Shown here one piece after another: positions 1 to 5,629 of a DNA stretch of 14,943 nucleotides. Positions within the stretch are counted from its first letter, which is position 1. Every line of letters begins with the position of its first letter. The position numbers and the translations under genes were made by a program. The stretch lies in assembly GCA_018056045.1 (NCBI GenBank), contig JAGPGI010000022.1, positions 1 through 14,943 of the forward strand. The letters are read 5' to 3'. The stretch is from Paracoccus sp. (in: a-proteobacteria) (GTDB lineage: Bacteria > Pseudomonadota > Alphaproteobacteria > Rhodobacterales > Rhodobacteraceae). The notes beneath the pieces are model-generated. The model was not told the origin of the DNA. It made no database searches and saw nothing but the letters and a program-made list of their open reading frames with translations.

Positions 1-697
1 GCGGGCTGGCGTCGCGATTGTCGAAAAACGGCACCGAGGCGGGCTGCACCAGCGGCCCGTCCCCCGCCGCGCGGATCAGCGCCGCAAGCTCCGCCAGCAC
101 CACCTCGGTGATGAAGGGCAGGTCCAGCGCCCGCGCCTCGGTCAGCGGCACCCAATGCAGATGCGAAAGCTCGTCGCAGGCATTGCTGAAATCATGCCGG
201 TCGCCATGCAGCATCTCGGCATCCAGAAGCAGGAAACGCGCATCAAAGCGCCGCGTCCGCCCCGGGGGCGTGATGGCGCGGAACATGTAGATCAGCGCCG
301 AGGCATCGGGCGCGAGCCCGGCTTCGGCATAATGGTCCCAGCCCTGCGGCGCAGGGCCGGGCGAGCCGGTCAGAAGCCCGGTTTCCTCGGCCAGCTCGCG
401 CAGGGCGGCGGCGGCCAGTGCATCGGGCGTGGCCTTCGATCCTGCGCGCGGCTCGGCCGCGAGCCGGCTCATGGTCAGCGCGTCCGGGGGCTGCGACAGG
501 CGGATGGCGGCGTCCTCGGGATCGACGGCGCCGCCGGGAAAGACGTATTTCGAGGCCATGAAGGCCGCAGCCGCCCCCCGCTGCCCCATCAGGACCGAGG
601 CGCCCCCCCGCGCGTCGCGGTCCAGCACGATGACGGATGCGGCATCGCGAATCGGCGGGTCATGCGGATCGGCGGGACTGGCGGCCGTTTGCGTCAC
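1..697 (-). CDS. Nudix hydrolase with an interrupted Nudix box (C-terminus off the left edge)
   Basis: 232 codons are visible on the minus strand, running off base 1. The chosen start is a GTG (697-695) inside the GTGA shared with the stop of the upstream DUF983 gene, which suggests translational coupling; no good Shine-Dalgarno is seen. The Nudix box GX5EX7REUXEEXGU is present but split. GGAVDPE (G55-E61) supplies the first part and RELAEETGL (R100-L108) the second. About 38 residues separate E61 from R100, instead of the usual 7. Family knowledge: Nudix enzymes hydrolyse nucleoside diphosphates linked to X with Mg2+, and the NUDT19/RP2p branch tolerates a long insertion at this place and acts on CoA derivatives. 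Substrate here is unknown; a CoA-type substrate is only a suggestion. Membership in the superfamily is near certain. Confidence 0.9.
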   Translation of the reverse strand, partial: MTQTAASPADPHDPPIRDAASVIVLDRDARGGASVLMGQRGAAAAFMASKYVFPGGAVDPEDAAIRLSQPPDALTMSRLAAEPRAGSKATPDALAAAALRELAEETGLLTGSPGPAPQGWDHYAEAGLAPDASALIYMFRAITPPGRTRRFDARFLLLDAEMLHGDRHDFSNACDELSHLHWVPLTEARALDLPFITEVVLAELAALIRAAGDGPLVQPASVPFFDNRDASP

Positions 698-1104
698 GAG
701 GCCCGGGCCCCGGCCGTGTCGCCAAAGCCATGCATGCGGCGCGCCCATTGAAAGCCGATGAAGGCCCCCTTGATGCGCGGCAGCAGCGCCAGCGACAGCA
801 CCACCGCGCCAAGGCTGAAGCCGATCAGCATCGACATGGCCGTGGGGCGATACATCATGTAGATGGCCAGCAGCAGCGGCGCCCCCAGATGCGAGACCAG
901 CAGGATCGTCATATAGGCCGGGCCGTCATCGGCGCGGTGATGGTGCAGTTCCTCGCCGCAATTGGCGCAGTGATCGTTCACGGTCAGATAGCCGGTAAAC
1001 AGCTTGCCCTTGCCGCATGCCGGGCAACGCCCCAGCGCACCGCGCCACATAGCCTGCTTGACCTGCCGTTCCTCCGGCAGGGTTCCGCCCTGATACTGGG
1101 ACAT
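694..1104 (-). CDS. DUF983 family small membrane protein with two CxxC zinc-ribbon-like motifs
   Basis: 136 residues from the ATG at 1104, chosen over the ATG at 1134 because AAGGAA (1117-1112) lies 7 nt upstream of it. The N-terminal half is soluble and carries two cysteine pairs, CPAC (C27, C30) and CANC (C46, C49), which look like a zinc-ribbon. Two hydrophobic segments follow, at about residues 63-84 and 91-110, and the protein ends in a short basic tail. This pattern is typical of DUF983, a family of unknown function that is common in Rhizobiales and Rhodobacterales. The stop overlaps the GTG of the Nudix gene by four bases (GTGA), so the two are probably one transcript. The diguanylate cyclase gene lies 156 bp upstream on the same strand. 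Function is not known. Confidence 0.9.
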   Translation of the reverse strand: MSQYQGGTLPEERQVKQAMWRGALGRCPACGKGKLFTGYLTVNDHCANCGEELHHHRADDGPAYMTILLVSHLGAPLLLAIYMMYRPTAMSMLIGFSLGAVVLSLALLPRIKGAFIGFQWARRMHGFGDTAGARAS

Positions 1105-1111
1105 TCGCGCA

Positions 1112-1117
1112 TTCCTT
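1112..1117 (-). promoter_or_regulatory. Shine-Dalgarno that decides the DUF983 start
   Basis: AAGGAA on the minus strand, 7 nt before the ATG at 1104. The longer frame from the ATG at 1134 has no comparable site, so the shorter protein is preferred. Confidence 0.6.
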
Positions 1118-1260
1118 TTCTGTTCGCCTTTCATCTATGAGAGACGGGGGGCGATGAAAAGGACCGCACCCGCAGCCATTCTGCCCGTGCGCCCGCGACA
1201 AAGCAACGCAGGCCATGCATGCGGGGGCCGGGAATTCGCGCGCCAAGGCCGCGTTCGGGG

Positions 1261-2655
1261 TCACGCGGCGATGGTCTGGGGTCCCATGACGATGCGGTTC
1301 CGGCCCATGGACTTTGCCGCCAGCAGCGCATGATCGGCACAGGCCAACAGCGCATCGGGGTCGGGCGGCTGATGCATCTGGCCGATGCCCGACATGACCG
1401 CGACCCCGGCCGAGACGGTCACGCCCAGCATGTCGCGGCCGCAGCCCGGTGGCAGCCGGACCGGGCTCAGCGCCACCGCCTGACGCATGTCCTCGGCCAC
1501 GCGCATGGCGCCGGCAGCGGTGCAATCGGGCAGGATGGCCAGAAATTCCTCGCCGCCGATGCGCGCCAGCAGGGCGTCCTCGGGCAGGGCGGCGGCAAGG
1601 CGGGCGGCGATCTCGGTCAGGACCGCGTCGCCGGCGGCATGACCATGCATGTCATTGACCAGTTTGAAGCGGTCCAGATCCAGCACCATGACCGCCAGAT
1701 CGCGATGCGTCCCGGCAGCCTCGGCGGTCATCTCGTGCAGGCGGGGCAGGGCGAAGCGGCGGTTGTGCAGCCCGGTCAGCGGGTCGATCATCGCCAGCCG
1801 GATATTGCGCTGGGTCTCAAGCCGGCGGCGATCGGCCTCATGCTTGCGGACGATCTGCGCATCCAGCCGGATCGCGCTTTCCTGCACGGCATAGGGCGCG
1901 GCCAGATCCCAGGGCAGAACATCGCCCGCCCCGAGATCCAGCGCCACCGGGGTCATGTCGCGCCGCTCCGTGCGCAGCGCGATGACAAAGGCGGCCTCGC
2001 GCGAATAGGGGCGCGAGCGCAGTTCCGACAAAAGCCGCAAGCCGTCGCCCGGCTGCAGGATATCGGCGGCGATCAGGTAAAGGTCGGCGGCGCAGCCGGT
2101 CGCGGCCTCAGCCAGGGCCCGCTCGGGCTCGCTGACCGTGATGCGAAAGCCGACGCGGTCCTGCAGCGCATGGCGCCAGCCCAGCGTGGTCGCCGGCTGA
2201 TTGCCGATGAACACCGCCTGCGGCTTCGGGTCATGGACAGGGTCGGCGGCGGATTCGGCAAACCCGCAGGGCGCCGCAGCCTCGAGCGTCTCGCCCTCAT
2301 GGCGCAGCAACCCGCGGATGCGCGCCAGAAGCGTCAGATCGTCCCCGCCCGGATCGATCAACGCCGAGGCCCCCGCCCGCAAAGCCGCGACCCGCTCGCT
2401 GCCCTGCGCCTGCACCAGAATCGGCAGGTCGGCATATTGCGGCTGGCTGCGGAACGCGGCGCAAAGTGCGGCAGCGGTGGTGTCGGGCAGGCCGCCGCCG
2501 ATCAACAGCATCTGGGGATGGGTCAACCGCGCGATCCTGAGCGCCTCCTGGCCGGATGCGGCCATAGCGACCTCATAGCAGACGGATCTGAGCCGCACCT
2601 TCATGGTGATGCGATTGGTTGGCACACCGTCTACGACAAGAATGCGTCCTACCAT
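1261..2655 (-). CDS. PleD-like diguanylate cyclase (degenerate REC, second REC-like domain, GGEEF)
   Basis: 464 residues with the PleD layout: an N-terminal receiver (about 1-118), a second receiver-like region (about 145-250) and a C-terminal GGDEF domain (about 285-458). The cyclase part looks active: DLDRFKLVND at 326-335 and an intact GGEEF at 367-371 for GTP and metal binding. The first receiver has lost its phosphorylation chemistry. The PleD D10 position is G10, the phosphoacceptor D53 position is G53 (IGGGLP) and the conserved Lys is D101. The RxxD inhibitory site five residues before GGEEF reads PEDA (358-361), so c-di-GMP product inhibition at a canonical I-site is not expected. The domain order favours PleD ancestry, but phospho-activated dimerisation as in Caulobacter PleD is unlikely. 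Start is the only ATG near the receiver; its Shine-Dalgarno is weak. The DUF3572 gene diverges from it. Confidence 0.93.
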   Translation of the reverse strand: MVGRILVVDGVPTNRITMKVRLRSVCYEVAMAASGQEALRIARLTHPQMLLIGGGLPDTTAAALCAAFRSQPQYADLPILVQAQGSERVAALRAGASALIDPGGDDLTLLARIRGLLRHEGETLEAAAPCGFAESAADPVHDPKPQAVFIGNQPATTLGWRHALQDRVGFRITVSEPERALAEAATGCAADLYLIAADILQPGDGLRLLSELRSRPYSREAAFVIALRTERRDMTPVALDLGAGDVLPWDLAAPYAVQESAIRLDAQIVRKHEADRRRLETQRNIRLAMIDPLTGLHNRRFALPRLHEMTAEAAGTHRDLAVMVLDLDRFKLVNDMHGHAAGDAVLTEIAARLAAALPEDALLARIGGEEFLAILPDCTAAGAMRVAEDMRQAVALSPVRLPPGCGRDMLGVTVSAGVAVMSGIGQMHQPPDPDALLACADHALLAAKSMGRNRIVMGPQTIAA

Positions 2656-2719
2656 GTGAATGCCCGCTTTACAGCCGCGATGATCCTTCGCATCTTGTGG
2701 GGCAATGGTTAATAATTCC

Positions 2720-2737
2720 TTTCTGATCGTTCAGAAA
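2720..2737. promoter_or_regulatory. Perfect 7-bp dyad in the cyclase/DUF3572 divergent gap
   Basis: TTTCTGA (2720-2726), spacer TCGT, TCAGAAA (2731-2737), in the AT-richer 114-bp gap between the two divergent genes. The arms are perfect. TGA-N4-TCA does not fit the TGA-N6-TCA spacing of FNR/CRP sites. It may be an operator for an unknown regulator; a weak minus-strand promoter (TTCTGA, 16 bp, TATTAA) would overlap it. Confidence 0.4.
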
Positions 2738-2769
2738 TCCGTAACCTTCGGAAAGAAAATGGAAATGCG

Positions 2770-3039
2770 ATGACGGGACAAGAGGCGCGCGACATTGCCG
2801 ATACCGGGTTTTCCCATATCGCGGCGGATGCCGAACTGATCGAGGCGCTGCTGGCGCAGTCGGGCAGCGATGTGGCGGGCCTGCGCGCCATGGCATCGCG
2901 GCCGGAATTCGCGGTGTTCGTTCTGGATTTCCTGCTGGAACAGGATCAGCGCGTGCTGGATTTCGCCGCCTCGGCCGGCATCCGGCCCGAGCGCGTGCAG
3001 ATGGCGCGGGCGATCCTGGGCGGGGGCGACCCCTGGTAG
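2770..3039 (+). CDS. DUF3572 family protein
   Basis: 89 residues, all-helical in appearance, with no signal peptide or membrane segment. It matches the short alphaproteobacterial DUF3572 family in length and in the central helix, where PEFAVFVLDFLLEQD is followed by a C-terminal region ending GGGDPW. The start has a weak GGA 6 nt upstream (2761-2763). The gene diverges from the diguanylate cyclase across a 114-bp gap holding a perfect dyad, so the two may share regulation, and it converges on the transaminase 15 bp downstream. No function is established for the family. It could be called only a conserved hypothetical protein; the frame itself is convincing because codon bias and gap structure fit. 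Confidence 0.82.
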   Translation: MTGQEARDIADTGFSHIAADAELIEALLAQSGSDVAGLRAMASRPEFAVFVLDFLLEQDQRVLDFAASAGIRPERVQMARAILGGGDPW

Positions 3040-3054
3040 GGGCCGCCCGCATTC

Positions 3055-4416
3055 TTACGCTACTTCGGCGAAGACCTTGTCCAGCGCCTTTTCCAGCTTC
3101 TCGAACATCTCGTCCATCTGGGCTTCGGTCAGGATGAAGGGCGGGCACAGCACCACCGACTGACCCAGAGGCCGGCAGATCAGGCCCATGTCGGTGCAGG
3201 CATTGGCGATGCGTTCGCTGACCGAAAGCGTGCCCTCAAAGGGCGTTTTCGTGGCCTTGTCGCGCACGGCCTCCAGCGCCCACATGAAGCCGACGCCGCG
3301 ATATTCGCCGATATTCGGCTTTTGCGCGAGGCGCTTCAGGCCCGCCTCGAAGCGCGGGGCAAGGCGGTTGACGTTATCGGCCAGCCCCTCGTTCATCACC
3401 ACGTCGATGGCTTTCAGCGCGATGGCGCAGCCGACGGGATGGCCCGAGGCGGTAAAGCCATGCGGGAATTCCTCGATCGCCTCGACGGCGGCGTCGATGC
3501 GTTTGGCCAGCGCCTCGCCAAGGATCACCGCCCCCATGGGGAAGAACCCGGCAGTCAGGTTCTTCGAGGAAATGATCGCGTCCGGCATGTAGTCATAGGT
3601 CTGGCAGCCCCAGGTCTGGCCGGTGCGTCCAAAGCCGCAGATCACCTCGTCCGAGATCATCGGGATATCGTGCTTGCGCAGGATCGGCAGGATCGCCTGG
3701 AAATAGCCCTTGGCCGGCGGGATGACGCCGCCCGCGCCCATCACCGGCTCGGCGAAGAAGCCGGCAATGGTGTCGGCGCCCTCGCGGGTAATGGTGTCCT
3801 CAAGCTCGCGCGCGAGGCGCTGGACGAACTGCTCCTCGGTCTCGTCTTTTTCGCCGAAGCGCCAGTAATGCGGGCAGGTCAGGTGGATGAAGCCATCCAA
3901 GGGCAGCCCAAAGACCGAGTTATAGGGCTTGCCGGTCATGCTGGCCGACACCGCCGTCACGCCGTGATAGGCGTTCCAGCGCGTCAGGATCTTGCGCTTT
4001 TGCGGCTTGCCTTCCTGTGCGTGCAGGAACCACAGCATCTTGACCATGGTGTCATTCGCCTCGGAGCCCGAATTGGTGTAAAACACCTTGCCCGAGGAAA
4101 ACGGCGACACCTCGACCAGCTTTTCCGACAGCATCACCGTCTGATCCGACATGCGGCCAAAGAAGGAATGATAGCCCGGGAAGCGCGCATATTGCGCCTG
4201 CGCGGCCTCGATCAGGCCCTTGTGGTCAAAGCCCGCGACCATGTTCCACAGGCCCGAATTCGCGTCCAGATAGCGGCGGCCATGCACATCGACGACATAG
4301 GGCCCCTCGCCATGGGTCAGCACGACCGTGCCGCGCTGATGGACCGAGGGCATGTCGGTGAATCCGTAAAGCGAATATTCCTCGGCGCGGGCTTCCCAGC
4401 TTTGCGGTTGGTTCAT
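3055..4416 (-). CDS. PLP-dependent class III omega-aminotransferase (aspartate aminotransferase family)
   Basis: 453 residues, full length for the family. The internal aldimine Lys is K285 in ISSKNLTAGFFPMG. PLP contacts are the SGS loop (116-118), Y150, E223, D256 (ISDEVICGFGRTG) and T322 of the partner subunit. R415 sits at the position of the 'flipping' arginine that lets omega-transaminases accept both carboxylate and hydrophobic substrates, and W57 lines the large pocket. From memory the sequence is very close to the (S)-selective omega-transaminase of Paracoccus denitrificans solved as a crystal structure; I could not align them. It transfers an amino group from amines or omega-amino acids to pyruvate or similar acceptors in the cytoplasm. 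The physiological substrate is not shown by the neighbours. GGAG about 10 nt upstream supports the ATG. Confidence 0.95.
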   Translation of the reverse strand: MNQPQSWEARAEEYSLYGFTDMPSVHQRGTVVLTHGEGPYVVDVHGRRYLDANSGLWNMVAGFDHKGLIEAAQAQYARFPGYHSFFGRMSDQTVMLSEKLVEVSPFSSGKVFYTNSGSEANDTMVKMLWFLHAQEGKPQKRKILTRWNAYHGVTAVSASMTGKPYNSVFGLPLDGFIHLTCPHYWRFGEKDETEEQFVQRLARELEDTITREGADTIAGFFAEPVMGAGGVIPPAKGYFQAILPILRKHDIPMISDEVICGFGRTGQTWGCQTYDYMPDAIISSKNLTAGFFPMGAVILGEALAKRIDAAVEAIEEFPHGFTASGHPVGCAIALKAIDVVMNEGLADNVNRLAPRFEAGLKRLAQKPNIGEYRGVGFMWALEAVRDKATKTPFEGTLSVSERIANACTDMGLICRPLGQSVVLCPPFILTEAQMDEMFEKLEKALDKVFAEVA

Positions 4417-4492
4417 GGCGGCATACTCCGTGTTCAGGTTGGGCGCAGGCTATCGGGGCTGCGATTGGCGTTCAATGGGCGGCTTGGGGGCA

Positions 4493-4555
4493 CGGGCAGA
4501 CTGCCCGCAAAGCCCTTGCATCTCCGGCGCTTTGCCCGCCGGGCAAGACGTTTTT
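4493..4555 (+). promoter_or_regulatory. Cluster of competing hairpins ending in a T-run (attenuator-like)
   Basis: Three stems lie in the gap between the divergent transaminase and DUF3280-like genes. P1 is CGGGCA (4493-4498), loop GAC, TGCCCG (4502-4507). P2 is GCAAAGC (4507-4513) pairing with GCTTTGC (4529-4535). P3 is TTGCCC (4532-4537), loop GCC, GGGCAA (4541-4546), followed by TTTTT at 4551-4555. P2 and P3 share bases and cannot coexist, as in an antiterminator/terminator pair reading on the plus strand, about 40 nt before the DUF3280-like ATG. High GC makes chance hairpins common, so this is a candidate only. Confidence 0.35.
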
Positions 4556-4596
4556 CCCGGTTGCGCGGGGGCGGGCGGTGCGTCCAGACTTGCGGC

Positions 4597-5046
4597 ATGC
4601 GCCCGCTGATTTTCGCCCTGATCCTGTTCATCCCGCTGCCGGCGCTGGCCGAGGGGCTGGCGATCCTGCCGATCAAACTGCTGGACACCTCGCATGAGGC
4701 GCAGGACCAGCGCGGCGACCATGCCCGGCGGCTGGAGCTGATGGCCGGGGTTCTGGCACAGGAGATGCCCGGCAGGGTGATCGCCCCCGAGGCCGTCGCC
4801 AAGGCCTGTCCGGACGAGACCGCCGAATGTCTGGTGACGATGCTGCGCGATGAGGGCGCCGATCAGGGGCTGTTCATCGTGGTGCAGAAATCCAGCACGC
4901 TGATCCTGCAGGCATTCGGCAGTCTCGTGGATGTGCGCACTGGCCGGTTGATCCTTCACAGGGAGCTCAGCTTTCGCGGCGACAATGACGAGGCATGGCG
5001 CCGCGCCGGCCGCTTCATGGCCGGTCAGTTGCGCGACCCGCCCTGA
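4597..5046 (+). CDS. Secreted DUF3280/DUF2380-like protein
   Basis: 149 residues. The ATG at 4597 is chosen because it places a clean Sec signal peptide at the N-terminus (MRPLIFALILFIPLPALA, cleavage likely after A18); no strong Shine-Dalgarno precedes it. The mature part starts with a strand resembling the family's ILPIKLLDTS. It contains two cysteines that could pair (C71, C78) and ends in the characteristic block of a hydrophobic strand, then VDVRTGRLIL and FRGDNDEAWRRA (127-137). I recognise this as the DUF3280/DUF2380 type of periplasmic protein, whose function is unknown. It is somewhat shorter than relatives I recall. Its last 22 bases overlap the convergent TfoX C-terminal gene. A cluster of hairpins lies in its leader. 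Confidence 0.75.
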   Translation: MRPLIFALILFIPLPALAEGLAILPIKLLDTSHEAQDQRGDHARRLELMAGVLAQEMPGRVIAPEAVAKACPDETAECLVTMLRDEGADQGLFIVVQKSSTLILQAFGSLVDVRTGRLILHRELSFRGDNDEAWRRAGRFMAGQLRDPP

Positions 5047-5369
5047 GGCGCAAGCAGCCCGATCTCACGCAACTCGGCCTCGATCCCGCTGGGGGCGGTG
5101 CCGCGCGTCTCGGCCACCAGCGTATCGAACCTGACGCGCAGCGCGGCCTTTTCCTCGCCCCGGCAATCGTTCCATGGCCGGCCCTGCAGCGCCATCTGCA
5201 ACACGTAATAGCCGATGAAATGCGGGCGTTCTCCGGCGATCAGCAAGGCGCGGTAGGCCTCATGCGCGCCCGCGCGGCGCAGGGCGTCCGCGTCCGGGAT
5301 ACCGGCCGCGATCAGGCTGCGCGCGGTGGCCGGGCCGATATTCGGGATCTTGGTCAGGTCGGTGGTCAT
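5025..5369 (-). CDS. TfoX/Sxy C-terminal domain (helix-hairpin-helix) protein
   Basis: 114 residues from the ATG at 5369; an upstream in-frame ATG at 5453 would add 28 low-complexity residues without resemblance to the family. GGAA about 11 nt upstream gives modest support. The N-terminal part carries a helix-hairpin-helix (KIPNIGPATARSLIAAGI, residues 7-24). The middle FIGYYVLQMALQGRPWNDC (51-69) is typical of the TfoX C-terminal domain. The N-terminal TfoX domain is absent, so this is the stand-alone C-terminal type. Such domains occur in competence regulators of gamma-proteobacteria; in alphaproteobacteria the role is not established, and DNA or protein binding by the HhH is an inference. 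It overlaps the convergent DUF3280-like gene by 22 bp at the 3' end. Confidence 0.82.
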   Translation of the reverse strand: MTTDLTKIPNIGPATARSLIAAGIPDADALRRAGAHEAYRALLIAGERPHFIGYYVLQMALQGRPWNDCRGEEKAALRVRFDTLVAETRGTAPSGIEAELREIGLLAPQGGSRN

Positions 5370-5539
5370 GGCGTGCGTTCCGGATTGCCGGTCATGCGCC
5401 CGACCATGGTCAATTTGTGTGCTCGCGCCAAGGGGCGGTTCGTTTTCGGGCAAGGATGTGGTAACATTTTCAGGCGTGCCGAGCCTGGGTTTCCAGCGTT
5501 TCGCAGGCGCCGGCGCGTAATCTATATGTGCATGTGAAT

Positions 5540-5553
5540 TTGATATTTATCGC
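5540..5553 (+). promoter_or_regulatory. FNR/Nnr-like box upstream of the deacetylase-propeller gene
   Basis: TTGATATTTATCGC matches 8 of the 10 conserved positions of TTGAT-N4-ATCAA. It sits in an AT-rich stretch (about 5520-5570), 77 nt before the ATG at 5630. Paracoccus is known to use FnrP and Nnr, but the right half-site is imperfect. Confidence 0.25.
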
Positions 5554-5615
5554 GATTTTTCCCGCATTGCCCAGGATGATCTGCGGCTTTGGCGTCAGCG
5601 CGTAAACAAGTAACC

Positions 5616-5621
5616 AAGGAG
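5616..5621 (+). promoter_or_regulatory. Shine-Dalgarno that decides the deacetylase start
   Basis: AAGGAG lies 8 nt before the ATG at 5630. A second ATG at 5625 is out of frame and only 3 nt from the site, so 5630 is the start and the protein has no signal peptide. Confidence 0.75.
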
Positions 5622-5629
5622 TTAATGAG

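Noticed and set aside
1219..2712. A 497-codon open frame on the plus strand opposite the diguanylate cyclase
   Set aside because: It is the antisense shadow of a high-GC gene with clear GGDEF motifs; its translation is rich in Arg, Gln, His and Gly with no recognisable domain.
2720..2737. FNR or CRP site reading of the dyad
   Set aside because: The TGA to TCA spacing is 4, whereas those regulators need 6.
3322..4596. A long plus-strand open frame running through the transaminase into the DUF3280-like gene
   Set aside because: Only the part after the ATG at 4597 has a signal peptide and family features; the rest is antisense to the transaminase.
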